A stretch of 50,318 nt of DNA from positions 1 through 50,318 of the forward strand of contig JBAVAR010000131.1 in assembly GCA_049585815.1 (NCBI GenBank), given 5' to 3'. Every line of letters begins with the position of its first letter. Position 1 is the first letter of the stretch. The notes beneath the pieces were generated by a model. That model saw only the letters and a list, made by a program, of their open reading frames with translations. It was not told the origin of the DNA and did no database searches. Shown here piece by piece: positions 17,641-24,742 of the stretch. The translations under genes were made by a program, and so were the position numbers. This DNA comes from DATLSM01 sp049585815 (GTDB lineage Bacteria > Actinomycetota > Thermoleophilia > Solirubrobacterales > 70-9).

Positions 17641-17646
17641 AGTGTA
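17641..17646 (-). promoter_or_regulatory. Candidate -10 box for a leaderless IscA-family transcript
   Basis: TACACT on the minus strand lies seven bases before the GTG start, the distance expected if transcription begins at the start codon. No convincing -35 hexamer and no ribosome site are seen. This is a weak single-motif call. Confidence 0.35.
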
Positions 17647-17772
17647 GCCGCCGCTGCACCCCCGCTGCAGAAAGCGCGCCCCAATGCCGGGTGATCGGCG
17701 GCTGAATCGGGCGGCGGGGTCCGCTCACCCGGTCCGGGGGCACTCGGACGTGTCTGACAAACTCCGCTCCCC

Positions 17773-18648
17773 TTGAGTTCCAACTCCGATACCGCCGTCG
17801 TCTGCGACACGACGGCCTACCTGCCCGATGCGCTTGTCGCCGAGCGGGAGATCCACCGGATCAGCCTCTACGTATCGGTCGACGGCCAGCAGAAGAGGGA
17901 GTCGGAGATCTTCAACTACCCTGAGTTCTATGAGCGCCTGCGCGCCTCTGAGAGTGGGGCAACCACCTCCCAGCCATCGATCGGTGACTTTGTCTCCGTC
18001 TATCAGCCCCTCCTCGACCAGGGCAGGGAGATCGTCTCCATCCACATCTCGGCGGGGATAAGCGGGACCTTCGAGGCGGCCGGCCAGGCCCGTGAGCGGC
18101 TGATCGCCGAGGGCAGGGGGGGCGAGCGTATCCACCTCTTTGACTCGCGCACCGCCTGCGGCGGGATGGGCTTCTCTGTGGTCGCGGCCGCGGCGGCCGC
18201 GGCGGTGGGCGGTGATGGCAGCGAGGTCCTTGCCCGTGCCCAACAGGCGCGTGAGGAGTTGAAGATGTGGTTTGCGATCGACACCCTCGAGTACCTGCGG
18301 CGCGGCGGGCGGATCGGCGGTGCTCGCGCCTGGATCGGCAGCGCGCTGAAGATCAAGCCGATCCTCACCCTCGAGGAGGAGATCACCCCGGTCGAGCGGG
18401 TCAGAACCCGGGCGCGCTCGATCGAGCGGCTGCGCGGCTACGCACGCCAGCGCCACGAGCAGGGGTTCGACGCCTGGGTCGTGCAGCACATCCAAGATCC
18501 CGAGGCCGCCAACTCCCTGGCCGACGACTGCCATCAGATCTTCGGCGGCGACCCGGTCTTCATCTCAGAGATCGGGCCGGTGATCGGAGCTCACGTCGGT
18601 CCCGGGCTGCTCGGCGTCGGCAGCGTCTCCAGATCGGTGCTGGAATAG
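17773..18648 (+). CDS. DegV-family fatty-acid-binding protein
   Basis: A 291-residue DegV/FakB-type protein that binds a single fatty acid; in Firmicutes such proteins present fatty acid to the FakA kinase. Visible family features are the N-terminal AVVCDTTAYLP segment (Asp and Thr at the ligand pocket), TTSQPSIGDF, SIHISAGISGTFEAA and the later DTLEYLRRGGRIGGARAWIGSALKIKPIL stretch, where the conserved RRGGRI and KPIL motifs lie. The TTG start has no clear ribosome site. No FakA homologue is in the window, so the acid it binds and its role cannot be stated. It is divergent from the IscA-family gene (140-base gap). Confidence 0.9.
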   Translation: MSSNSDTAVVCDTTAYLPDALVAEREIHRISLYVSVDGQQKRESEIFNYPEFYERLRASESGATTSQPSIGDFVSVYQPLLDQGREIVSIHISAGISGTFEAAGQARERLIAEGRGGERIHLFDSRTACGGMGFSVVAAAAAAAVGGDGSEVLARAQQAREELKMWFAIDTLEYLRRGGRIGGARAWIGSALKIKPILTLEEEITPVERVRTRARSIERLRGYARQRHEQGFDAWVVQHIQDPEAANSLADDCHQIFGGDPVFISEIGPVIGAHVGPGLLGVGSVSRSVLE

Positions 18649-18651
18649 CGC

Positions 18652-18903
18652 TCAGCGACGACGGCGGAGGGCCAGGAGCCCTCCGATCGCAAACCCAACC
18701 ACGGCCGCGCCGATCGCCAATTCCCGCTGGTGCTCGCGGACCTGGCGGCGCCAGTCGGTCAGCTCGGTGACACGCCCGCGCAGCGCCTCGACCGAGCGGC
18801 CGAGGTCCTGGCGGTGAGCGTCGATGTCGCGGCGGATCTCCGCCGCAGAACGGCCGAGCATTCCAGCGGCGGAAGGACGGGTGCGCTCGGGGGGCCCGCT
18901 CAC
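18652..18903 (-). CDS. DUF3618-family small membrane protein
   Basis: An 83-residue protein with an N-terminal RSAAEIRRDIDAHRQDLGRSVEALRGRV stretch, the helical DUF3618 signature, and one membrane helix near the C-terminus (ELAIGAAVVGFAIGGLLAL) followed by Arg residues, so the bulk faces the cytoplasm. The GTG start overlaps the stop of the holin-like gene by four bases (GTGA). DUF3618 genes commonly accompany holin-like actinobacterial membrane proteins of this kind. Molecular function is unknown; a link to envelope stress or membrane organisation is only suggested by association. Confidence 0.82.
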   Translation of the reverse strand: MSGPPERTRPSAAGMLGRSAAEIRRDIDAHRQDLGRSVEALRGRVTELTDWRRQVREHQRELAIGAAVVGFAIGGLLALRRRR

Positions 18904-19328
18904 GCCTCGTCCTCCCCTTCCAGCATCGCCCTGGTCAGTTTGGCCTCTTCGATCGCCTGGTCGGGCATCGGGGGCGCCCCGGCCAGAACCGAGCGGTAGG
19001 CGAAGAAGCCCGCTGCGGCGGCGATCAGAAGGAAGATCGCGGCCTCGACGAAGAAACCCGGCCAGGTCTTGCCTTCAAATACCTCTTCGTTCAGCAACCA
19101 GGCGATTCCCTCCATGACCAGGATCAGGGCGAGGAAGGCGAACGCCCCGGCGGCCGCCCCGACCGCGGAGCCGCGGAGGATCTTGCCGAGCTTCTCGGAG
19201 ATCTCCGCCTTGGCGAGCTCGATCTCCTCGCGAATTAGCGACGAAGTCTTTTCGGAAACGTCGAAAACGAGCTCGGCGACCGACTTCTCACCGGGCTCCG
19301 GGGGGGGCGTAGCGGTCGGCTCTGGCAT
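18900..19328 (-). CDS. Holin-superfamily-like (Act-Mem/phage_holin_3_6 type) membrane protein
   Basis: The chosen ATG at 19328 gives 142 residues; an upstream open extension is Arg/Ser/Pro-rich and not part of the domain. After a Pro/Glu-rich head, an amphipathic segment SVAELVFDVSEKTSSLIREEIELAKAEISEKL precedes two membrane helices (about 58-80 and 95-120) and a charged tail. The V-S-(E/D)-x4-L-(I/V)-R-x-E-(I/L)-E-LAK-(A/T)-E pattern is diagnostic of this actinobacterial family. Despite the superfamily name there are no phage genes nearby, so this is a chromosomal membrane protein. It sits between a 44-residue membrane gene and the DUF3618 gene in one minus-strand run. Confidence 0.82.
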   Translation of the reverse strand: MPEPTATPPPEPGEKSVAELVFDVSEKTSSLIREEIELAKAEISEKLGKILRGSAVGAAAGAFAFLALILVMEGIAWLLNEEVFEGKTWPGFFVEAAIFLLIAAAAGFFAYRSVLAGAPPMPDQAIEEAKLTRAMLEGEDEA

Positions 19329-19338
19329 CCCGGTCGGC

Positions 19339-19473
19339 CTACTCCGGTGGCTCCTCGCCGAGGACCCGCCGCCACAAAACGGCCGCGATCCTGGCGGCGA
19401 CGATGCTGGCGAGGGCGCTGCTCGCGGCGAGCAGCCCGCTCCAGGCAAGTCTCTTGACGATGTCGTTCTCCAT
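19339..19473 (-). CDS. 44-residue single-pass membrane protein (DUF4235-like)
   Basis: ATG at 19473 to TAG gives 44 residues starting MENDIVKRLAWSGLLAASSA and continuing with a hydrophobic Ala-rich helix ending in ARIAAVLWRRVLGEEPPE. The pattern of one helix followed by WRRVxGxxPP is that of DUF4235-type actinobacterial proteins (W-(K/R)-x2-(T/L)-G-x2-PP), but shorter than most. It lies in line with the TetR gene (15 bases upstream) and the holin-like gene (10 bases downstream), with AAGG 10 to 13 bases before the start, so expression is likely. Its size means automatic annotation can miss it. Confidence 0.7.
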   Translation of the reverse strand: MENDIVKRLAWSGLLAASSALASIVAARIAAVLWRRVLGEEPPE

Positions 19474-19488
19474 AGGCGCCGACCTTAC

Positions 19489-20088
19489 CTATCGGGGCTC
19501 AAGGCCGTCACAGATCGTCGCCACGACCAGCTCCTTAGCGTGGTCGAAGTCCGTCTCGGCGGCGGGGATCACCTCGAAAATCCAGCCCGAGAGCAGCTGC
19601 TCGATCGCCCCATAGAACGACATCGAGGCAAAGATCGGGTCGATGTCGCGGCGAAAAGAGCCGGCCCGCTGTCCCTCGGCGACAATCTTTGCGATCGAAT
19701 CGTAGGCGCGCCTGATCTCCGGCAGGTGGGTGCGTCCGAACGAGTTGGCAGCGCGGGTGACCTCGACAATGATCACCTTCATCAGCTCCGGGTCGTGGCG
19801 GTAGGAGTCGACGATGAAGGCGGCAACCGCCTCCAGCTTGGCGCGCGGAGGGTCCTCGCCGCGGTCGGTCTCCTCGATTGCCGCCAGCAGCAGCGACCAG
19901 CGCTCGCTGAACAGCTCGTTCAGCACCTCGTCCTTGGAGCGGAAGTAGTGATAGACGAGCCCGTAGGCGACGCCGGCCTCGTCGGCGATGTCAGCCACGC
20001 GGGTCGAATGGAAACCCTGACGGGCAAAGACCCGGATCGCCGCGTCGAGGATCTGACGGCGCTTGTCAACCGGAGGAGCCTTGGCCAT
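19489..20088 (-). CDS. TetR-family transcriptional regulator
   Basis: A 199-residue one-component repressor. The N-terminal helix-turn-helix spans about 28-52 (STRVADIADEAGVAYGLVYHYFRSKDEVL), the classic TetR form, and the C-terminal ligand domain contains AASMSFYGAIEQLLSGWIF-like helices resembling fatty-acid/acyl-CoA responsive members. The ATG shares one base with the stop of the nitrilase gene (TGATG). A perfect dyad at the nitrilase promoter is a likely binding site, giving autorepression of nitrilase, regulator and perhaps the membrane genes downstream. The ligand is unknown. Confidence 0.93.
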   Translation of the reverse strand: MAKAPPVDKRRQILDAAIRVFARQGFHSTRVADIADEAGVAYGLVYHYFRSKDEVLNELFSERWSLLLAAIEETDRGEDPPRAKLEAVAAFIVDSYRHDPELMKVIIVEVTRAANSFGRTHLPEIRRAYDSIAKIVAEGQRAGSFRRDIDPIFASMSFYGAIEQLLSGWIFEVIPAAETDFDHAKELVVATICDGLEPR

Positions 20089-20930
20089 CAGGCGCACGCC
20101 TCCGAGAGCTGGGGCCAGACGTAGGATTGAGGGCGGCGGTTGGCGAGGGAGGGCAGTGACTCGCGCACCCTCTCCTGCCCACCAAGGTCGAGGTCGGCCG
20201 CGATAAAGCCCTCGCCGCTGGGGAGCAGGGCCAAAACCGTGCCCCAGGGGTCGACGATCGCCGAGTGCCCGTGGGAGTTGAAGTGCGGCGGCGCCTGGCC
20301 AACCTGGTTGGGAGCGAGCACAAAGGCCTGGTTCTCAATCGCCCGCGCCCGTAGCAACACCTCCCAGTGGTCGCGACCGCTGGCCGCGGTGAAGGCGGAG
20401 GGGACGGTGAGCAGGCGAGCGCCACGCACGGCGAGGATGCGGTAAAGCTCGGGGAATCGGAGGTCATAGCAGACCGACAGCCCGACGAGCAGCTCACCGA
20501 TCGCAGCGCTGATGATCTCGGTGCCGGGCTGCTCGAATTCTGACTCGCGGTAGGAGACGCCCCCCACCTCGACGTCGAACATGTGGATCTTGCGGTAAAC
20601 CGCGAGATCCTCGCCGGCCGGCCCGATCAAGACCGAGGTGTTGAATGCCTTCCCCGCACCCCGCTCGGAGATGCTGCCCGCGAGCAGGTGGATGCCGAAC
20701 TCATGCGCCCACCCGCGGGCGAGGCTCAGGGAGGGGCCGTCAAGCGGCTCGGCCCCGGCCAGTAACTCCTCCCCGCCGGCCAGCAGGTTCCACTTCTCCG
20801 GCAGCGCGATAAGCTCGGCACCCTCGCCGGCAGCGGCGCGGACCAGACGGTCGGCGGCCTCCAGATTTCGATCCCGCTCGCCAGTCGAGTTGAGCTGTAC
20901 GGCCGCTGCGCGCAAAAGGCTTCCTCTCAT
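20088..20930 (-). CDS. Carbon-nitrogen hydrolase (nitrilase superfamily, Nit-type amidase)
   Basis: Cytoplasmic amidase/nitrilase with the complete triad: E45 in ALPEKW, K114 in YRKIHMFD and C154 in SVCYDLRFPELYR. The IHMFDV and CYDLRFPELYR segments match the Nit1/Nit2 branch, which hydrolyses deaminated glutathione or related omega-amides; that substrate is inference. The ATG at 20930 gives 280 residues, the family size; the TTG 39 bases upstream falls inside the operator palindrome and is rejected. It is the first gene of a run with tetR and small membrane genes. Confidence 0.92.
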   Translation of the reverse strand: MRGSLLRAAAVQLNSTGERDRNLEAADRLVRAAAGEGAELIALPEKWNLLAGGEELLAGAEPLDGPSLSLARGWAHEFGIHLLAGSISERGAGKAFNTSVLIGPAGEDLAVYRKIHMFDVEVGGVSYRESEFEQPGTEIISAAIGELLVGLSVCYDLRFPELYRILAVRGARLLTVPSAFTAASGRDHWEVLLRARAIENQAFVLAPNQVGQAPPHFNSHGHSAIVDPWGTVLALLPSGEGFIAADLDLGGQERVRESLPSLANRRPQSYVWPQLSEACA

Positions 20931-20955
20931 CGCTCCGGAGTGCCCGCCGGTGGCT

Positions 20956-20971
20956 GATTGACCCGTCAATC
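20956..20971. promoter_or_regulatory. Operator dyad at the nitrilase-tetR promoter
   Basis: Perfect 7-base arms GATTGAC and GTCAATC flank two C:G pairs; the inner part reads TTGAC-N2-GTCAA, a form often seen for TetR-family operators. It lies about ten bases downstream of a TATACT -10-like box on the minus strand, that is over the expected transcription start, and upstream of a nitrilase gene followed directly by a tetR gene. Autoregulation is the simplest reading. Confidence 0.6.
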
Positions 20972-20981
20972 GGCTTTGCGC

Positions 20982-20987
20982 AGTATA
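20982..20987 (-). promoter_or_regulatory. Candidate -10 box of the nitrilase-tetR operon
   Basis: TATACT on the minus strand, about 50 bases before the nitrilase start and ten bases upstream of the operator dyad. No clear TTGACA-like -35 element is visible at 16-18 bases, so the call rests on the -10 match and its position. Confidence 0.45.
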
Positions 20988-21011
20988 GGAGCAGGCGCCG
21001 ATCGCCCCCGT

Positions 21012-21887
21012 TCAGAGGCCCATCGTGCGCGCCACCACCCAATCGAAGACCGGGGTCGGGAGGATGGGCTTCAAACGGGCCTGGAGCTTGGCATCGAGGC
21101 CGACCAGGTAGCGGGCGCGCGGGCGGTTCACGCTGAGTGCGTGCTCGACGGCCTCGGCCGCCTTCTCAGCTGCGATACCGCGGGCTGCGAGCTGCCTGGT
21201 GGTCTTGCGATAGGCGGCGATCGCCCGCCCATAAAGCTCGTCCTGGCCGGGCTGGGCGCGCTCGCCGACCTGATCGGACTCGCGTTCGGCCCGCTCCCAG
21301 ATCGGAGTGTCAATCGAACCGGGCTCGATGATCGAGACGGGGATCCGCCAGCGGCGCAGCTCCTGCCGAAAGACGTCCCCCACCGCCTCGACGCCAAACT
21401 TCGATGCGTGGTAGGCGCCGGTAAGCGGAAAGGCGATGCGCCCCCCGATCGAGCTGATGAAGACGATGCGGCCGCGTACCTGGCGGATCTGCTTCAGCAT
21501 CGCCTGGGTGCCGCGACCTGGCCGATCAGGTTAACCTCGATCTGGCGGCGGAAGTCCTCAATCGGCAGCGTCTCCAGAGGACCGGGTATCGCGACCCCGG
21601 CGTTATTGACAAGGCCGTCGAGACCGCGGCCGTCGAGGTCCGCGCTGAGGGAGATCGCGAGCGGCTGCGATCTGCACCGGATCGGTGACGTCGAGGATCA
21701 GCGGTGTCAGGCGATCAGAACCCGCCTCGCTCAAATCCACCGCCTCGGCCTCGCGGCGCACCCCACCAAAGACCCGCCAGCCGGCGCCATCGAGCCGCAG
21801 CGCCGTTGCCCGGCCGATCCCGGTCGATGCCCCGGTGACGAGTACCGCTCTCAAGGCAACCAGGCTACCCACCACCGCGCCGGCCAA
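21012..21887 (-). pseudogene. Short-chain dehydrogenase/reductase with two compensating frameshifts
   Basis: Conceptual translation gives an SDR of about 290 residues: VLVTGASTGIGRATALRL at the N-terminus, LILDVTDPVQIAAA, then in a second frame DGLVNNAGVAIPGPLETLP and IEVNLIGQVAA, then back in the first frame VFISSIGGRIAF, GAYHASKFGVE (the Y-x3-K site) and a normal C-terminus. The first shift lies near 21655-21668 and the second near 21507-21516; they restore each other's frame. The catalytic residues are intact in the pieces, so this is a recent pseudogene or a pair of sequencing errors. As read, no full-length protein is made. The start is uncertain (TTG at 21887, or later GTG/TTG codons). 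Confidence 0.75.
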
Positions 21888-21931
21888 CCGAGGGGCTCAA
21901 GCTGGCTAACGGAAAAGCGGCAACTCGGCGC

Positions 21932-22636
21932 TCAGCGACGACTTGCTCGGTGGCGCTCCAACTCGGCGACCATCAGCTTGGTGTGCAGGGCGGCGATCAG
22001 ATCCTGGAGGGGCTGGGCGCCCGCCTCAAGCATTTCGACAACTCGCTCGGGCTCGACCTCACCCGCCAGCCGGGTCATGACAACCTCGACCTCCTGGCGG
22101 ACCAACTCCTCGATGGCGCTCTTGTAGCGTAGGGTGTCATAGACGGTGAAGCCGATCTCCTCGTCATAGCCGCCGGCCCGGAAGCGGCTGATCGCCTCGA
22201 TGATTTTCACGTCGGAGGGTGAGTAGCCACGGCTGTTGGGGCTCAGCACCCCCAACTCGGCGAGGCGTTCGAGCACCTCTCCGGGCACGCCGTAGCTCTG
22301 GCGCACCTCGGCGGCGCTGCTGCGGGTGCGCTCGCCGGCCAGGGCGCGATCGAGTATGCGGTCCTCAAGTGCCACCAGGGCGCGGGCGCGCTCGGGGTCC
22401 TCGTCGAGCACCGATTTGATCGCCTTCAGCGGCATGAAACGCTCCTCCTGGAGCTGCTTGATCAGCCTGATCCGATCGACGAACTCGGGCGGGTAGTAGG
22501 CCATGTTGCGGCTCGTCTTGACCGGCTCGGGAAGCAGGCCCTCGCGAAGGTAGTGCTTGATAGTCGGCACCGGTACGCCGGATGCCTGCGCCAGCTCCCC
22601 GATGCGAAGCATCGTCTTCTCGGCGTTGGCGCTCAT
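21932..22636 (-). CDS. MerR-family transcriptional regulator
   Basis: A 234-residue regulator with the winged-helix N-terminus LRIGELAQASGVPVPTIKHYLREGLLP (about 9-36), a coiled dimerisation segment and a C-terminal region of about 130 residues with no MerR metal-site cysteines, so an organic effector is likely. Its ATG overlaps the stop of the racemase-like gene by four bases (ATGA), making it the last gene of the acyl-CoA operon. By analogy with MerR-family LiuR regulators of leucine/isovalerate catabolism it probably controls this locus; the analogy is inference. TIKHYLREGLLP in the recognition helix differs from the metal-type TIRYYE form. Confidence 0.9.
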   Translation of the reverse strand: MSANAEKTMLRIGELAQASGVPVPTIKHYLREGLLPEPVKTSRNMAYYPPEFVDRIRLIKQLQEERFMPLKAIKSVLDEDPERARALVALEDRILDRALAGERTRSSAAEVRQSYGVPGEVLERLAELGVLSPNSRGYSPSDVKIIEAISRFRAGGYDEEIGFTVYDTLRYKSAIEELVRQEVEVVMTRLAGEVEPERVVEMLEAGAQPLQDLIAALHTKLMVAELERHRASRR

Positions 22637-23868
22637 GCTCGAAAGGTCGCCGCGGCGTCGGCGCCAGGGCCGGCGGCGGCGCCTGATTTCACCATCGCCG
22701 CAATCTCCTCGGGGGAGTAGCCCGCCTCGCGAAGCACCTCGTCGGTGTGCTCGCCGAAGGCGGGAGCCGGACGCCTCGGGTCTCCCGGGGTGCGGCTCAT
22801 CTTCAGCGGCAGGCCCAACTGACGGACCGCTCCCAGCCCCGGCTGCTGCACCTCGACCACCATTCGGCGCGTGGCGACCAGCTCGGATTCCAGCGTCTCA
22901 TCGAGATCGAGGATCGGCTCAATGCAACAGTCATGTCTGTCGTTGAAGGCTTCCCATTCAGCGCGAGTGCGGGAGCGAAAGACATCCGCGATCTGCCTCC
23001 AGGCATCGGAGCCGGGTGCCTCGAACTGCTTGTCGATCAGCTCAACTCGCCCGACGCCGTTGCAGAGCGCAGCCCAGAACTTCGGCTCCAGGGCCCCGCA
23101 GCTGACCCAACCGTCGGCGACCTCATACGGCAGGTAGCAGACCAGAGCGCCGGCGAGCTGCTGCTGGCCGCGCCGCGGCACCTCGCCGTCGCAGAAGTAG
23201 CGGCCGGCGACCAGCGCCAACCAGGAGAGGGCGCCATCGGCCATCGAGACATCCACCATCTGGCCCTCGCCGGAGCGAGCTCGCTCATGCAGGGCCGCCA
23301 TCACCCCGAAGGCGGCCAGCAGCGCGCCACCCCCGAGGTCGGCGATCTGTCCCGCCGACTGGACCGGTGGACCGTCCCCGGCGCCGGTCAGGCCGAGCAG
23401 TCCCATGAGGCCGAGGTAGTTCATATCGTGGCCGGCGCGCTGGGCGTAGGGGCCGTCCTGGCCATAGCCGGTGATCGCGCAGAAGACGAGCGCCGGGTTG
23501 GCCTCGCGCAACCGCTCATAGCCGAGCTCGAGACGATCCAGGACGCCGGGGCGAAAGCCGTCGAGGAGGACGTCATAGCGCGCGACCAACCGCAGCAGGG
23601 CCTCGCGGCCGGCCTCGCTCTTGAGGTCGAGTCGGATCGAGCGCTTGCCACGGTTGAGCGAGAGGTAGAGCGCCGAGCGGGTGCCGAGCTGCTGCTGGGC
23701 CTCCTCGCCGTAGTAGGGCGGCGCCCAGCGGATGTAGTCGCCCATACCCGTGTCCTCCACCTTCAGCACCTCGGCGCCGAGGTCGGCCAAAAGCAGCGAG
23801 CAAAAGCCTCCGGGCAAGAGCCGGGTGAGGTCGAGGACCCTTACGTCACTAAGCGGCAGATCGCTCAC
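22633..23868 (-). CDS. Family III CoA-transferase fold: alpha-methylacyl-CoA racemase-like
   Basis: 411 residues from a GTG that overlaps the upstream BKACE gene by 20 bases. The fold is CaiB/BaiF, starting PLSDVRVLDLTRLLPGG. The catalytic pair matches racemases and not transferases: H147 in RAGHDMNYLG and D177 in QIADLGGG, 30 residues apart as in mycobacterial MCR (H126/D156). A GEGQMVDVSMADGAL stretch, and RHDCCIEPILDLDE further on, also fit AMACR. It would epimerise a 2-methyl-branched acyl-CoA, which suits adjacent branched-chain acyl-CoA dehydrogenases. Transferase activity cannot be excluded. Confidence 0.85.
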   Translation of the reverse strand: MSDLPLSDVRVLDLTRLLPGGFCSLLLADLGAEVLKVEDTGMGDYIRWAPPYYGEEAQQQLGTRSALYLSLNRGKRSIRLDLKSEAGREALLRLVARYDVLLDGFRPGVLDRLELGYERLREANPALVFCAITGYGQDGPYAQRAGHDMNYLGLMGLLGLTGAGDGPPVQSAGQIADLGGGALLAAFGVMAALHERARSGEGQMVDVSMADGALSWLALVAGRYFCDGEVPRRGQQQLAGALVCYLPYEVADGWVSCGALEPKFWAALCNGVGRVELIDKQFEAPGSDAWRQIADVFRSRTRAEWEAFNDRHDCCIEPILDLDETLESELVATRRMVVEVQQPGLGAVRQLGLPLKMSRTPGDPRRPAPAFGEHTDEVLREAGYSPEEIAAMVKSGAAAGPGADAAATFRA

Positions 23869-24742
23869 GCTTGGGGACTCCCAAGAGCTCGCGCGCCTCG
23901 GCAACTGTGGCTGGACGGCGGCCGACGTCCTCGGCCATCTGGCGGGCCTTTGCGATCAGCTCGCCGTTGGACTTCGCCATCTCCCCGTTGGGCAGATAGA
24001 GGTTGTCCTCAACTCCGGCGCGGACGTTGCCGCCCAGCACCAGCGCGGAGGCGAGCAGCTTCCACTGATCGCGGGAGATGCCGATCACCTGCCACTGGTT
24101 TTGGCCCTCGGGCCCGCCGGGGATCTGGTCTGCCATCGTGCTGACGTTGCGGGCGGTCGGCCGGATGCCTCCGGTCACCCCCATGACAAGGGAGATCTGC
24201 AGCGGCGGCTCCAATAGGCCCATATCGACCAGTGGGTCGAGGTTGGCGACATGGCCAGCGTCAAAGCACTCGTGCTCTGGCTTGATCCCCAGGTCCCGCA
24301 TCGCGGTGAGGAACTCGATGATCGTGTCGAAGCTGTTCTCGAAAACAGCCTTGAAGACGAAGTCCTTGCGCCGACTCGAGTACTTGGCGTAATTCATCGA
24401 GGACATGTTCAGCGCCGCCACGTCCGGGCGCAGCGCCCGCAGGTAGGAGATGCGCTTCTCGATCGGGATACCGATTGCGCCGGTGGAGTAGTTGATGATC
24501 ACGTCGCCGACCTCGGCCAGGATTGCCTCGGTGATCGCGCCGAAATCCTCGATCTCATAGGAGGGGGTGCCGTCCGGTTTGCGCGCATGGATGTGAATCT
24601 GTGAGGCGCCCTCCCCGACTGCGCGGCGCGCCTCCGCCGCATACTCCTCCGGCGTGTAGGGGATCGCCGGGCACTGGTCGCGGTTGGCGATCACCCCGGA
24701 GATAGAGCAGCTGATGATCACCGCATCCTCGAACGAGCTCAT
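23849..24742 (-). CDS. Beta-keto acid cleavage enzyme (BKACE, DUF849)
   Basis: A 297-residue TIM-barrel enzyme of the BKACE family, which uses acetyl-CoA (or another acyl-CoA) to cleave a beta-keto acid into acetoacetate and a new CoA ester. Zinc-site residues H50 and H52 lie in SQIHIHARKPDG; other landmarks are VIINYSTGA, PEHECFDAGH and ALVLGGNVRAGVEDN. ATG overlaps the carboxyltransferase stop by four bases. The native substrate of BKACE members varies widely and is not readable here; in this operon it could replace HMG-CoA lyase or process a dicarboxylic keto acid (inference). Confidence 0.92.
   Translation of the reverse strand: MSSFEDAVIISCSISGVIANRDQCPAIPYTPEEYAAEARRAVGEGASQIHIHARKPDGTPSYEIEDFGAITEAILAEVGDVIINYSTGAIGIPIEKRISYLRALRPDVAALNMSSMNYAKYSSRRKDFVFKAVFENSFDTIIEFLTAMRDLGIKPEHECFDAGHVANLDPLVDMGLLEPPLQISLVMGVTGGIRPTARNVSTMADQIPGGPEGQNQWQVIGISRDQWKLLASALVLGGNVRAGVEDNLYLPNGEMAKSNGELIAKARQMAEDVGRRPATVAEARELLGVPKRERSAA

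Noticed and set aside
18652..19473. Prophage or lysis cassette suggested by the holin-like protein
   Set aside because: No endolysin, capsid, terminase or integrase nearby; the holin-like/DUF3618 pair is a normal chromosomal feature of Actinobacteria.
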